Positions 1 through 6,862 of a DNA stretch of 9,094 nucleotides are shown here, piece after piece (position 1 is the stretch's first letter; each line of letters opens with the position of its first letter). A program made the position numbers and the translations under genes. Under the pieces are notes generated by a model. That model saw only the letters and a list, made by a program, of their open reading frames with translations. It had not been told where the DNA came from and ran no database searches. Source of the stretch: an uncultured Mollicutes bacterium (GTDB lineage: Bacteria > Bacillota_I > Bacilli_A > Acholeplasmatales > Anaeroplasmataceae); assembly GCA_900547045.1 (NCBI GenBank), contig URFB01000038.1, positions 1 through 9,094 of the forward strand. The letters run 5' to 3'.

Positions 1-233
1 GTTGTTGTAATAAGGAAACGCCCAATCGCCATTCCTATACTTAAAGCACCAATTTTCCATATCATATACTGACGTGTTAAAGTATGATTTGTAACATGAG
101 TTGTGAAATCACCTATGATATATGCAGGAACTAAACATATAAGGGCTTGAATAATTCCTAAAAAGAAAATAGGAATATAATAATGAAAGTTCTTTTTTAC
201 GAACCACCACATCTCTTTAACAAAATTAATCAC
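1..233 (-). CDS. ABC exporter, fused permease/ATPase type, N-terminal fragment
   Basis: This is the first 77 codons of a membrane protein that runs off the left edge. The start is GTG at 233-231, chosen because an AAGAGGTG ribosome binding site lies 5 nt upstream. The peptide begins MINFVKEMWWFVKKNF. A hydrophobic helix follows at about residues 19-39 (YYIPIFFLGIIQALICLVP), then AYIIGDFTTHV, a short polar stretch, and a second hydrophobic segment from about residue 62. This order (amphipathic W-rich start, TM1, a P-x-x-I-G-D-type motif, TM2) is typical of the transmembrane domain of fused-subunit exporters of the Bacillus YheI/YfiB type, which often work as heterodimers that expel drugs, lipids or peptides. 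The Walker motifs lie outside the window, so the ATPase half and the substrate are inferred. It has its own promoter with a possible operator, and lies downstream of the nfo terminator. Confidence 0.7.
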   Translation of the reverse strand, partial: MINFVKEMWWFVKKNFHYYIPIFFLGIIQALICLVPAYIIGDFTTHVTNHTLTRQYMIWKIGALSIGMAIGRFLITT

Positions 234-238
234 AATAA

Positions 239-246
239 CACCTCTT
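239..246 (-). promoter_or_regulatory. Ribosome binding site of the ABC exporter
   Basis: AAGAGGTG on the minus strand lies 5 nt before the GTG at 233. It supports GTG over the internal ATG at codon 8, which has no comparable site. Confidence 0.7.
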
Positions 247-259
247 TCTATTGAATTTT

Positions 260-288
260 ATTTTACAATTAATTACATTAATTGACAA
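260..288 (-). promoter_or_regulatory. Sigma-A-type promoter of the ABC exporter gene
   Basis: On the minus strand a -35 TTGTCA (288-283) is separated by exactly 17 nt from a -10 TAAAAT (265-260). Transcription would start near 253, leaving a leader of about 20 nt before the GTG. A second TAAAAT overlaps at 260-255 but gives a poor spacing. The promoter sits just after the nfo terminator, so the exporter can be expressed on its own. Confidence 0.7.
266..284. promoter_or_regulatory. Inverted repeat within the promoter, candidate operator
   Basis: CAATTAATTACATTAATTG consists of two perfect 8-nt half-sites (266-273 and 277-284) around a 3-nt centre. It fills the space between -10 and -35 and overlaps the edges of both, where a dimeric repressor would block RNA polymerase. 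Size and composition resemble operators of MarR/TetR-type repressors, which often control drug exporters. No regulator gene is visible in the window, so the function is inferred. Confidence 0.5.
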
Positions 289-302
289 GGAAAAATACTA
301 AC

Positions 303-327
303 AAAAAAATGCTTCCGAAGAAGCATT
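303..327 (-). terminator. Intrinsic terminator after nfo
   Basis: Read on the minus strand, AATGCTTC (327-320) pairs perfectly with GAAGCATT (315-308) around a TTCG tetraloop. The T-run at 309-303 overlaps the last stem bases. A UUCG loop on a C-G closing pair is an especially stable RNA hairpin. It begins 7 nt after the nfo stop. Confidence 0.92.
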
Positions 328-334
328 CCCTTAA

Positions 335-1171
335 TTATTTAAAATTAGATCTTAATAAATCAATTTCACCCTTATAATCTTCTTCCTCATTTGGAGTTTC
401 AAGAAAGAAAGGAAGATGTCTTAATCTTGGATTGTTAATTATTCTAATAATAGCCTCAAGACCAATGGTTCCTTTTCCTATCTTTTCATGACGATCCTTA
501 TGGCTATTAAACTCTGTCATAGAATCATTAAGATGAATTGCTTTCAATCTTTCAAGCCCAATTAAATGGTCAAATTCATCAAGAACACCATCTAAATTAT
601 TAACAATATCATATCCAGCACTATAAACGTGACACGTATCTAAGCATACACCTAGATGCTCACTGCACTCAACACCATCAATAATAGCTTTAAGTTCTTC
701 AAATGTTTTACCAATTTCACTACCCTTACCAGACATTGTTTCAAGCAAAATAGTAGGAGTCATATTATGTGACATAACCTCATTTAAGGCATCAATAGTA
801 TATTTAATTCCTACCGCTTCTCCTTGGCCAACATGAGAGCCCGGATGAAAATTATATAATGCATTTGGAAAAAAGCTAATATCAATTAAATCCTCCTTAA
901 ATACCCTTTTAGCAAATTCACGAATAGCTGGATCAGCACTACATGCATTTAACGTATATGGGGCATGACATAAAAGCGTCGCAAAATCATTTTCCTTTGC
1001 GAAATCTAAATAAGCCTTTATATCATCTAAATCAAGAGCTCTTTTAGCCCCACCACGAGGATTACGTGAAAAATACTGAAAAGTATTAGCATTTATTTTA
1101 GATGCACGCTTTGCTGTAGCTAAAAAGCCTTTAGAAATGGACATGTGAGGCCCAATATTTAATTTATCCAT
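335..1171 (-). CDS. nfo: Deoxyribonuclease IV (endonuclease IV), AP endonuclease
   Basis: This 278-residue cytoplasmic repair enzyme cleaves DNA 5' of abasic sites and clears blocked 3' ends in base-excision repair. It has the family's single xylose-isomerase-like TIM barrel with a three-zinc centre. All nine usual metal ligands can be placed: H69 (CHAPY), H109 (NFHPGSH), E144 (LLETMSG), D178 and H181 (CLDTCH), H213 (IHLNDS), D226 and H228 (KDRHEKIG) and E258 (LETP). Length matches the family (about 280). The frame is open 14 codons further upstream to 1213, but the ATG at 1171 is preferred: it has AAGGAG 6 nt upstream, gives the family start (MDKLNIGPHMS), and the longer form would begin inside the nifJ terminator hairpin. 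It follows nifJ after 60 nt and has its own terminator. No convincing separate promoter is seen, so read-through from nifJ is likely. Confidence 0.96.
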   Translation of the reverse strand: MDKLNIGPHMSISKGFLATAKRASKINANTFQYFSRNPRGGAKRALDLDDIKAYLDFAKENDFATLLCHAPYTLNACSADPAIREFAKRVFKEDLIDISFFPNALYNFHPGSHVGQGEAVGIKYTIDALNEVMSHNMTPTILLETMSGKGSEIGKTFEELKAIIDGVECSEHLGVCLDTCHVYSAGYDIVNNLDGVLDEFDHLIGLERLKAIHLNDSMTEFNSHKDRHEKIGKGTIGLEAIIRIINNPRLRHLPFFLETPNEEEDYKGEIDLLRSNFK

Positions 1172-1177
1172 AAAAAA

Positions 1178-1183
1178 CTCCTT
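1178..1183 (-). promoter_or_regulatory. Ribosome binding site deciding the nfo start
   Basis: AAGGAG on the minus strand lies 6 nt (six T) before the ATG at 1171. It fixes the start downstream of the alternative in-frame start at 1213. Confidence 0.85.
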
Positions 1184-1192
1184 CTTATAAAA

Positions 1193-1222
1193 TAATATCT
1201 CTTGGAAAACCAAGAGATATTA
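1193..1222 (-). terminator. Intrinsic terminator between nifJ and nfo
   Basis: A perfect 13-bp stem (1222-1210 with 1205-1193) closes a TTTT loop. On the minus strand it is followed by a T-rich but interrupted tail (ATTTTATAAG). It lies 9 nt after the nifJ stop and 21 nt before the nfo start. The weak U-tract suggests incomplete termination, which would let some transcript continue into nfo. Confidence 0.8.
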
Positions 1223-1231
1223 CTATATTTA

Positions 1232-4200
1232 TTACTTAGCTTGATACTTAGGATCATTTACACGAGCCATATAGTTTTCATAACGCTTTTGAGCATCACG
1301 AAGGTTAAGATCAAGAAGTTCTTCAGCCTTAGAAGGGTTAATCTTAGAAAGTTGTGAATAACGTCCTTCATTCATTAAGAAGTCATGATACTTAGACCAA
1401 TCTGGCGCCTTAGAATCCATAGTGAATGGGTTCTTTCCTTCTTTAGCTAAATCTGGATTGAAACGGAATGTTGGGAAGTATCCACATTCAGTTGCAAGCT
1501 TAGCCTCAAGCTGAGTCTTAGCAAGACCACCCTTAATGTTATGAGCAATACATGGAGCGTAGCAAATAACGATTGATGGTCCCTTATATGCTTCAGCTTC
1601 CTTTAAAGCCTTAATAACTTGATTTTGGTTAGCACCGTGGCAAACAGTTGCTACATATACATGACCATAGCTCATTGCGATAGAAGCTAAATCCTTCTTC
1701 ATTTGACGCTTACCTGATGCAGTAAACTTAGCAATTGAACCTGTACGACTTGACTTAGAAGATTGACCACCAGTATTAGAGTAAACCTCAGTATCTACGA
1801 CAAGAATATTAACATCCTCGTTATTAGCGATAACATGGTCTAGACCACCAAAGCCGATATCATAAGCCCAACCATCGCCACCGATGATCCATTGAGAAGC
1901 CTTAATAATATATTGCTTTAAAGAAATAATTTCCTTAGCATATGGAGCTTCATTCTTGCTAAATGCTGCAACCATCTTAGGCTCTAGAGCCTCAGTTACA
2001 TCACCGTTATCACGATTTTCTAGCCATTCGTTAGCAAGATTACGCTCTTCTTCAGTCATTTCGTTAAGATTATTAACGATGACAGTTTGTAGACGATCAC
2101 GCATAGTTTCATATGCAATTCTCATACCAAAGCCAAATTCAGCATTATCCTCGAATAGAGAGTTAGCCCATGCTGGACCATGACCATTCTTTAATGTTGT
2201 ATATGGGCTTGATGGATATGAACCAGAATAAATTGAAGTACATCCTGTAGCATTAGCTACCATCATACGGTTACCAAATAATTGGCTAACTGCCTTAACA
2301 TAAGGAGTTTCTCCACATCCAGCACAAGCTCCTGAGAACTCGAATAATGGCTTAGCAAATTGAACATTCTTAGCATTTCCATTACCAACAAGCTCTGATT
2401 TATAAGTTACCTTATCAAGGAAATATTGAGCCTTAGTATCATCATGGTTATCAATTGCCTTCTTGATTGGCTCCATTGTTAAGCAAGCCTTAGGACAAAC
2501 TGTAGTACATACACCACAGCCTGTACAATCAAGAGGTGATACAACCATTGTAAACTTAACATTTTCAAGACCCTTACCATTAGCCTTAAGATATGTTACA
2601 CCCTCTGGTGCATTCTTCTCTTCTTCCTCATTTACAAGGAATGGACGAATAGCAGCGTGGCTACATACAAAGGCACATTGGTTACATTGAATACACTTCT
2701 CACCATCCCAAGTTGGAACCTGTGAAGCTACTCCACGCTTTTCATAAGCAGCAGTTCCAGCTGGCATTGAGCAGTCAGCACGATCCTTGAATACAGAAAG
2801 TGGAAGACTATCTCCTTCAAGTGAATCAATCTTATCAGCGATTTCACGAACAAACTTAGGACGAGAGCTATCAATAGTCTTAACCTCTGGAGTTAGGTTA
2901 GCCCATTCTGGCTTAACCTCGATCTCAACGATACGAGATTCACCCATATCAACAGCCTTGCAGTTCATATCTACAAGCTCTTGACCCTTCTTAGCATATG
3001 TCTTTTGAGCGAATTCCTTCATATGAGTCTTAGCTTCCTCATAATCCATAATTTGCTCATTTAGCTTAAAGAAGGCAGATTGCATAATAGTATTTACACC
3101 AAGACCTGGTCTGAATCCACACTCTAATGCAGCATGAGTTGCATCAATAATATATAGCTTAGCATGCTTCTTAGCAAGCTGAATCTTATAGCTATTTGGT
3201 AGTAAAGCTTCAATTCCATCCTTACCTGCAACAGTGTTAAGTAGGAATACTCCACCATCACGAAGGCCCTTAATCATATCGAACTTTCTTAAATATGCAT
3301 CAAGAGAGCATGATACGAAGTGAGGCTTATTAACTAAGTAAGTTGAACGAATAGGGTTCTTAGAGAAACGAAGATGTAATCTTGTTGAACCACCACTCTT
3401 CTTAGAGTCATAGGCTGCATAGCTTTGAGAATAAAAATCAGTATAATCACCGATAATCTTAGAAATGTTCTTACAAGCACCTACAGTACCATCTGAACCA
3501 AGACCGAAGAATAATAATTCAGTTGTAGTCTTATCAGCAGTATCAATTGAATGCTTAACCTCAACATTAGTATGATCAATATCATCAATAATACCAACAG
3601 TGAAGTGATTCTTAGCCTCACCAGCTAGGTTCTCATATACGGCATTAATTAAATCTGGAGTTGTATCCTTTGAAGATAGACCATAGCGTCCACCAATAAT
3701 AAGTGGCTTTTTAGCTGCATCATAGTATACACTCTTTACATCTAGGTAAAGTGGCTCGCCAACTGAGCCTTGCTCAATTGTACGATCTAGTACAGCAATT
3801 CTTTCTACTGTAGAAGGAATAGCCTTAAAGAAATACTTAGAGCTAAATGGACGGTATAGATGAACCTCAAGTAAACCAACCTTCTTACCATGAGCTGTTA
3901 AATAATCAACAACCTCACGAGTAGCTTGGCAAACTGAACCCATTGCTACAATAACATCAGTAGCTTCCTTATCTCCATAGTAAACAAATGGAGCGTAGCT
4001 TCTTCCTGTAACCTTAGAGATTTCATCCATGTATTTAGCTACGATATCAGGAACCTCCTTATAATGCTTAGCTTGAAGCTCACGAGTTTGGAAGTAAACA
4101 TCGTCGTTTTGAGCAGTTCCTCTTTCCTTTGGATGAGTTGGGTTTAAAGCATTCTCACGGAATCTTTGAACAGCATCACGATCTAGTAAACGATTGAATA

Positions 4201-4780
4201 CCTCATAATCCATAGGCTCAATTGTATTAACCTCATGAGATGTTCTAAATCCATCAAAGAAATGTAGGAATGGAATAGATGAAGAAATAGCTGCTAGGTG
4301 AGCAATTCCTCCTAAATCCATAACCTCTTGAACAGAGTTAGAGCATAGCATTGCAAAGCCTGTTTGACGACAAGCCATAACATCCTGATGATCACCAAAG
4401 ATGGCAAGTGATTGAGCAGCAAGTGATCTTGCAGCTACATGGATAACACCTGGAAGGCATTCTCCTGCGATTTTATACATATTAGGTATTTTTAGTAATA
4501 GACCTTGAGAAGCGGTATAGGTAGTTGTTAGAGCACCTGCCTCAAGAGATCCATGCACAGTACCTGCGGCACCGGCTTCAGATTGCATTTCTACAACCTT
4601 TACTGGCATACCGAATAAATTTTTCTTTCCTTGTGAAGCCCATTCATCAACATATTCTGCCATTGGGGTAGAAGGTGTGATAGGGTAGATTCCAGCTACT
4701 TCTGTGAAAGCGTATGATACATAGGCTGCAGCATAGTTTCCATCAATAGCCATTCTTTTAATATCTTTTTTTTCAGACAT
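1232..4780 (-). CDS. nifJ: Pyruvate:ferredoxin (flavodoxin) oxidoreductase, single-chain
   Basis: This 1182-residue enzyme oxidatively decarboxylates pyruvate with CoA to acetyl-CoA and CO2 and passes electrons to ferredoxin or flavodoxin, a central step of anaerobic energy metabolism. Domains in order: pyrimidine-binding (about 8-250, YPITPSTPM at 32-40, catalytic E64, R118 probably contacting substrate), transketolase-C-like and gamma domains (about 260-620), a two-cluster ferredoxin domain (C696/C699/C702/C706 and C752/C755/C758/C762), and the thiamine-diphosphate domain with proximal-cluster cysteines C819, C822, C847 and probably C1077. The Mg-TPP motif is GDG at 968-970 with N1002 in YSNTGGQ. 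Length is normal for the homodimeric form. The residue after C706 is serine where proline is usual. The start is ATG with AAGGAGGA 6 nt upstream and a good promoter, so high expression is expected. It is transcribed alone or with some read-through into nfo. Confidence 0.98.
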   Translation of the reverse strand: MSEKKDIKRMAIDGNYAAAYVSYAFTEVAGIYPITPSTPMAEYVDEWASQGKKNLFGMPVKVVEMQSEAGAAGTVHGSLEAGALTTTYTASQGLLLKIPNMYKIAGECLPGVIHVAARSLAAQSLAIFGDHQDVMACRQTGFAMLCSNSVQEVMDLGGIAHLAAISSSIPFLHFFDGFRTSHEVNTIEPMDYEVFNRLLDRDAVQRFRENALNPTHPKERGTAQNDDVYFQTRELQAKHYKEVPDIVAKYMDEISKVTGRSYAPFVYYGDKEATDVIVAMGSVCQATREVVDYLTAHGKKVGLLEVHLYRPFSSKYFFKAIPSTVERIAVLDRTIEQGSVGEPLYLDVKSVYYDAAKKPLIIGGRYGLSSKDTTPDLINAVYENLAGEAKNHFTVGIIDDIDHTNVEVKHSIDTADKTTTELLFFGLGSDGTVGACKNISKIIGDYTDFYSQSYAAYDSKKSGGSTRLHLRFSKNPIRSTYLVNKPHFVSCSLDAYLRKFDMIKGLRDGGVFLLNTVAGKDGIEALLPNSYKIQLAKKHAKLYIIDATHAALECGFRPGLGVNTIMQSAFFKLNEQIMDYEEAKTHMKEFAQKTYAKKGQELVDMNCKAVDMGESRIVEIEVKPEWANLTPEVKTIDSSRPKFVREIADKIDSLEGDSLPLSVFKDRADCSMPAGTAAYEKRGVASQVPTWDGEKCIQCNQCAFVCSHAAIRPFLVNEEEEKNAPEGVTYLKANGKGLENVKFTMVVSPLDCTGCGVCTTVCPKACLTMEPIKKAIDNHDDTKAQYFLDKVTYKSELVGNGNAKNVQFAKPLFEFSGACAGCGETPYVKAVSQLFGNRMMVANATGCTSIYSGSYPSSPYTTLKNGHGPAWANSLFEDNAEFGFGMRIAYETMRDRLQTVIVNNLNEMTEEERNLANEWLENRDNGDVTEALEPKMVAAFSKNEAPYAKEIISLKQYIIKASQWIIGGDGWAYDIGFGGLDHVIANNEDVNILVVDTEVYSNTGGQSSKSSRTGSIAKFTASGKRQMKKDLASIAMSYGHVYVATVCHGANQNQVIKALKEAEAYKGPSIVICYAPCIAHNIKGGLAKTQLEAKLATECGYFPTFRFNPDLAKEGKNPFTMDSKAPDWSKYHDFLMNEGRYSQLSKINPSKAEELLDLNLRDAQKRYENYMARVNDPKYQAK

Positions 4781-4786
4781 ATTAAA

Positions 4787-4794
4787 TCCTCCTT
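4787..4794 (-). promoter_or_regulatory. Strong ribosome binding site of nifJ
   Basis: AAGGAGGA on the minus strand, 6 nt before the ATG at 4780, is the strongest Shine-Dalgarno match in the window and fits a highly expressed enzyme. Confidence 0.9.
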
Positions 4795-4812
4795 AGAATA
4801 TCTACACTCATT

Positions 4813-4841
4813 ATTATAGACTCCTTTTTTACTTTTTTCAA
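4813..4841 (-). promoter_or_regulatory. Sigma-A-type promoter of nifJ
   Basis: On the minus strand a -35 TTGAAA (4841-4836) and a consensus -10 TATAAT (4818-4813) are separated by exactly 17 nt. The start of transcription would be near 4806, leaving a leader of about 26 nt with no room for a riboswitch. The 100 nt upstream (4842-4947) are nearly all A and T, with several A- and T-tracts that could act as an UP element. I see no other gene or clear operator in that stretch. Confidence 0.85.
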
Positions 4842-4947
4842 CATTATCGCCAAAAACTAAAAAAATAATTTTAAAATTCTTTTAATATCATTAATTTCAT
4901 AACGCTTTTATATATAAATTAAATTCCTTTTCTTTTTTAACATGTCT

Positions 4948-4974
4948 AAAAAAGGAGTGGAAAAATCACTCCTT
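4948..4974 (-). terminator. Intrinsic terminator overlapping the aspartate kinase stop codon
   Basis: On the minus strand AAGGAGTG (4974-4967) pairs perfectly with CACTCCTT (4959-4952), with an A-rich-template loop (TTTTT) closed by a possible wobble pair. A run of six T (4953-4948) follows. The kinase TGA stop (4968-4966) is in the hairpin, so the stem forms from the last coding bases. Confidence 0.92.
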
Positions 4975-5979
4975 AAGTGCTAGGTCATATCCAAGCTCAT
5001 CGATTAATTTAGCCTTATTTTTTCTTTTTATGATAAGCATCAACAAATTCTCCTTAAAAAGATGGGAATAAGCTTTTATTTTAGCCTTTTTCAAGGCTTT
5101 TAGTAAAATCATGTAGCTTTTATCCTTAAGCATAAAATCGCCAACTATGCTAATTGCTACAAATTTTCCCTTATTATCCTTATAATATGACTGATTATTT
5201 AATCTTATAAAGAGGTCATTATTTTTCTTTTTTGAAAGATAAATGACGGAAACAGCCCTTGGCCCATTTTCCTCAATTGGGACAATATTTGTGCCATCCT
5301 TAGCAAGCGATTTTAAAATTTTAGTCTTAACCTGATAATTTTTAGCAATCATTGCGGCTCTTTCAGATAAAACCTTACCTCCTGAAAGAGAAAGCTCAAG
5401 CATTTGGTCATACGAAATATTTTTTAAGCATAAATATCTTTTAGATTCTCTTGGATCGATTGTATAGACACCACTAACATCCGTATAAATTAAGCAATCT
5501 ACATCAAATATCGCAGCTATAGCTAAAGCAGTTGTATCAGATCCACCTCTTCCTAGCGTTACAAAATCCTTATTACATATTCCTTGAAAACCTGTTATTA
5601 CAATAACATCATATTCTAAAAATAAATCCTCAATTCTTCTTTTATCAATCATCTTAATTAAAGCATTACCATAATTAGAGCTTGCATAAATTCCTAAGCT
5701 ATAGGCATTAAGGGATATAGCCCTAATACCCAAGCTAATTAAAGCTATCGCAAGCAATGAGGCATTAAGCATTTCTCCTGTTACAAGCATTTGATCAAGC
5801 TCACGAGCAGGTGGATTCTTAGCGATATCTGATGCACATGACAAAAGCTTATTCGTCATCCCAAAGGGCGCTGATACAACAACTATTTGCTTGTCAGGAC
5901 ACAAGGAAATACTTTGGGCTACCTGCTTTATTTTCGTGTTATTTGCCAGTGATGAGCCACCATATTTTTTTACAATCAA
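4966..5979 (-). CDS. lysC: Aspartate kinase, short form with reduced regulatory domain
   Basis: This 337-residue cytoplasmic enzyme would phosphorylate aspartate with ATP, the first step toward diaminopimelate, lysine, threonine and methionine. The catalytic amino-acid-kinase domain looks intact: KYGGSS (5-10), VVSAPFGMTNKLL (34-46), VTGEMLNASLLA (66-77), FQG (131-133), LGRGGSDTTALA (142-153), YTDVSGVYTIDPR (165-177) and ISYDQMLEL (188-196). Family members of the LysC class are usually about 400-450 residues. Here the segment between GTNIVP (229-234) and the final ACT-like part (about 273-335, VAISIVGDFM) is only about 40 residues, so most of the first ACT unit is missing. The usual LHPR motif reads LSER (204-207). 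The start is TTG, 5 nt after the dapA stop, with GGAG inside dapA, which implies coupled translation. Aspartate kinase is the best call; lysC as opposed to another isozyme name is inferred from dapA. Confidence 0.88.
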   Translation of the reverse strand: MIVKKYGGSSLANNTKIKQVAQSISLCPDKQIVVVSAPFGMTNKLLSCASDIAKNPPARELDQMLVTGEMLNASLLAIALISLGIRAISLNAYSLGIYASSNYGNALIKMIDKRRIEDLFLEYDVIVITGFQGICNKDFVTLGRGGSDTTALAIAAIFDVDCLIYTDVSGVYTIDPRESKRYLCLKNISYDQMLELSLSGGKVLSERAAMIAKNYQVKTKILKSLAKDGTNIVPIEENGPRAVSVIYLSKKKNNDLFIRLNNQSYYKDNKGKFVAISIVGDFMLKDKSYMILLKALKKAKIKAYSHLFKENLLMLIIKRKNKAKLIDELGYDLALKE

Positions 5980-5984
5980 TTATA

Positions 5985-6833
5985 TCAACTCCAAAGAGCA
6001 TAAAGCTCATCCTTAAGCCCCGTCTTCTCCTTTAAAGGAAGCCTTAAGGATCCTGCTGGCATATCTAAGGCATTCATTAAAGCCTTAATACCAACGGGAT
6101 TTAAAGGACCTAAGCATTTTTCCATTAAAGCCTCATATTTTCTAAAAAGCTCTAAGGAAGCTTTATGCTCACCCTTATTGTATGATTCCATAATTTTTTT
6201 AATTATTTCACTTATCACATTAGACATCACACTTATTGTACCATCTGCTCCATAGACTAAAAAATCCATCATAGCTAAATCGTCTCCACAGTAGACCCTA
6301 AAGCTTGAAGAGCTAAGCCTACAAACCTCTCTTATTTTTTTAGCATCAGCGCTTGCAAGCTTAATACCCTTAATATTTTTAATTGTCATTAGCCTTTTTA
6401 TCTCATCAAGGCTTAAATTATAATTTGTTCTTGATAAAACATCATAAATAATAATATCTTTATTAATAATTGAAGCTGCTTCCTTAAAATAAGCATAAAG
6501 ACCATCAGGAGTAGCTTTATTATAATAGGGTGTAATAACTAAAAAGCTTTTAATATTTACTCCCTCATATAAGCTAAGCTCAGCCTTAAGGCTATTTAAA
6601 TTATTAACACAAAGGCTTCCCATAAGCTCAATCTTATTACTTGCAAGGCTTGATACCTCGCTTATAATTTTTCTTTTTTCCTCATAGCTTAAGCAAGGCG
6701 CCTCTGAGGTCGTGCCTAAAAGTAAAAGCTTATCAGTCTTTTGTCTTATATGCATTAAAACAAGCTCTCTTAAGCCATGATAGTCAACCATATCATTCTT
6801 AAAGGGAGTAATTAGCGCAACTATATTTTCCAT
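5985..6833 (-). CDS. dapA: 4-hydroxy-tetrahydrodipicolinate synthase
   Basis: This 282-residue TIM-barrel enzyme condenses pyruvate with aspartate-semialdehyde, the first committed step to diaminopimelate (for peptidoglycan) and lysine. Counting from the ATG: T41-T42 in GTTSE, Y102-Y103 in TPYYNK, catalytic Y130 and R135 in YDVLSRT, and the Schiff-base lysine K158 in IKGIKLAS. The SRT arginine and TPYYNK favour this activity over N-acetylneuraminate lyase, as does the adjacent aspartate kinase. Two deviations are visible: GTTSE where GTTGE is usual, and YDVLSRT where YNVPSRT is usual. Length is slightly below the common 290-295. The ATG at 6833 is preferred over an in-frame TTG at 6836, because GGTGAT then has acceptable spacing. 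It forms a two-gene unit with the kinase 5 nt downstream. The upstream SNF2 terminator ends only 29 nt before the start. Confidence 0.94.
   Translation of the reverse strand: MENIVALITPFKNDMVDYHGLRELVLMHIRQKTDKLLLLGTTSEAPCLSYEEKRKIISEVSSLASNKIELMGSLCVNNLNSLKAELSLYEGVNIKSFLVITPYYNKATPDGLYAYFKEAASIINKDIIIYDVLSRTNYNLSLDEIKRLMTIKNIKGIKLASADAKKIREVCRLSSSSFRVYCGDDLAMMDFLVYGADGTISVMSNVISEIIKKIMESYNKGEHKASLELFRKYEALMEKCLGPLNPVGIKALMNALDMPAGSLRLPLKEKTGLKDELYALWS
5989..5992 (-). promoter_or_regulatory. Ribosome binding site supporting the TTG start of the kinase
   Basis: GGAG on the minus strand lies in the last codons of dapA, 9 nt before the TTG at 5979. No in-frame ATG gives a complete KYGGSS motif, so TTG is the only reasonable start. 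Confidence 0.7.
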
Positions 6834-6836
6834 CAA

Positions 6837-6842
6837 ATCACC
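6837..6842 (-). promoter_or_regulatory. Ribosome binding site deciding the dapA start
   Basis: GGTGAT matches the 3' half of the full Shine-Dalgarno sequence AGGAGGTGAT. Its spacing suits the ATG at 6833 and is too short for the TTG at 6836. Initiation is probably weaker than at nifJ. Confidence 0.6.
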
Positions 6843-6862
6843 ATTTTATTTTATGCATAATG

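Noticed and set aside
1172..1213. Possible nfo promoter TTGGTT - 17 nt - TTATAA.
   Set aside because: The -35 lies in the terminator loop and arm, the -10 is poor, and the transcript would start almost at the ribosome binding site. Chance match in A+T-rich DNA is more likely.
1956..2984. Three plus-strand open frames of 65-75 codons (1956-2183, 2463-2690, 2787-2984).
   Set aside because: They lie antisense within the well-conserved nifJ, have low-complexity serine/arginine-rich products, and show no ribosome binding site or family resemblance.
4880..4905. Partial resemblance to a Rex redox-repressor site upstream of nifJ.
   Set aside because: Only one half resembles the consensus and the second half is broken. 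Not enough to call.
4907..4918. 12-nt palindrome TTTATATATAAA upstream of the nifJ promoter.
   Set aside because: Alternating A and T make such palindromes common in this base composition; it lies about 65 nt upstream of the -35 and does not match a known operator.
5832..6035. Plus-strand open frame of 67 codons.
   Set aside because: It is antisense to the kinase and the dapA end, with no recognisable protein features or good initiation site.
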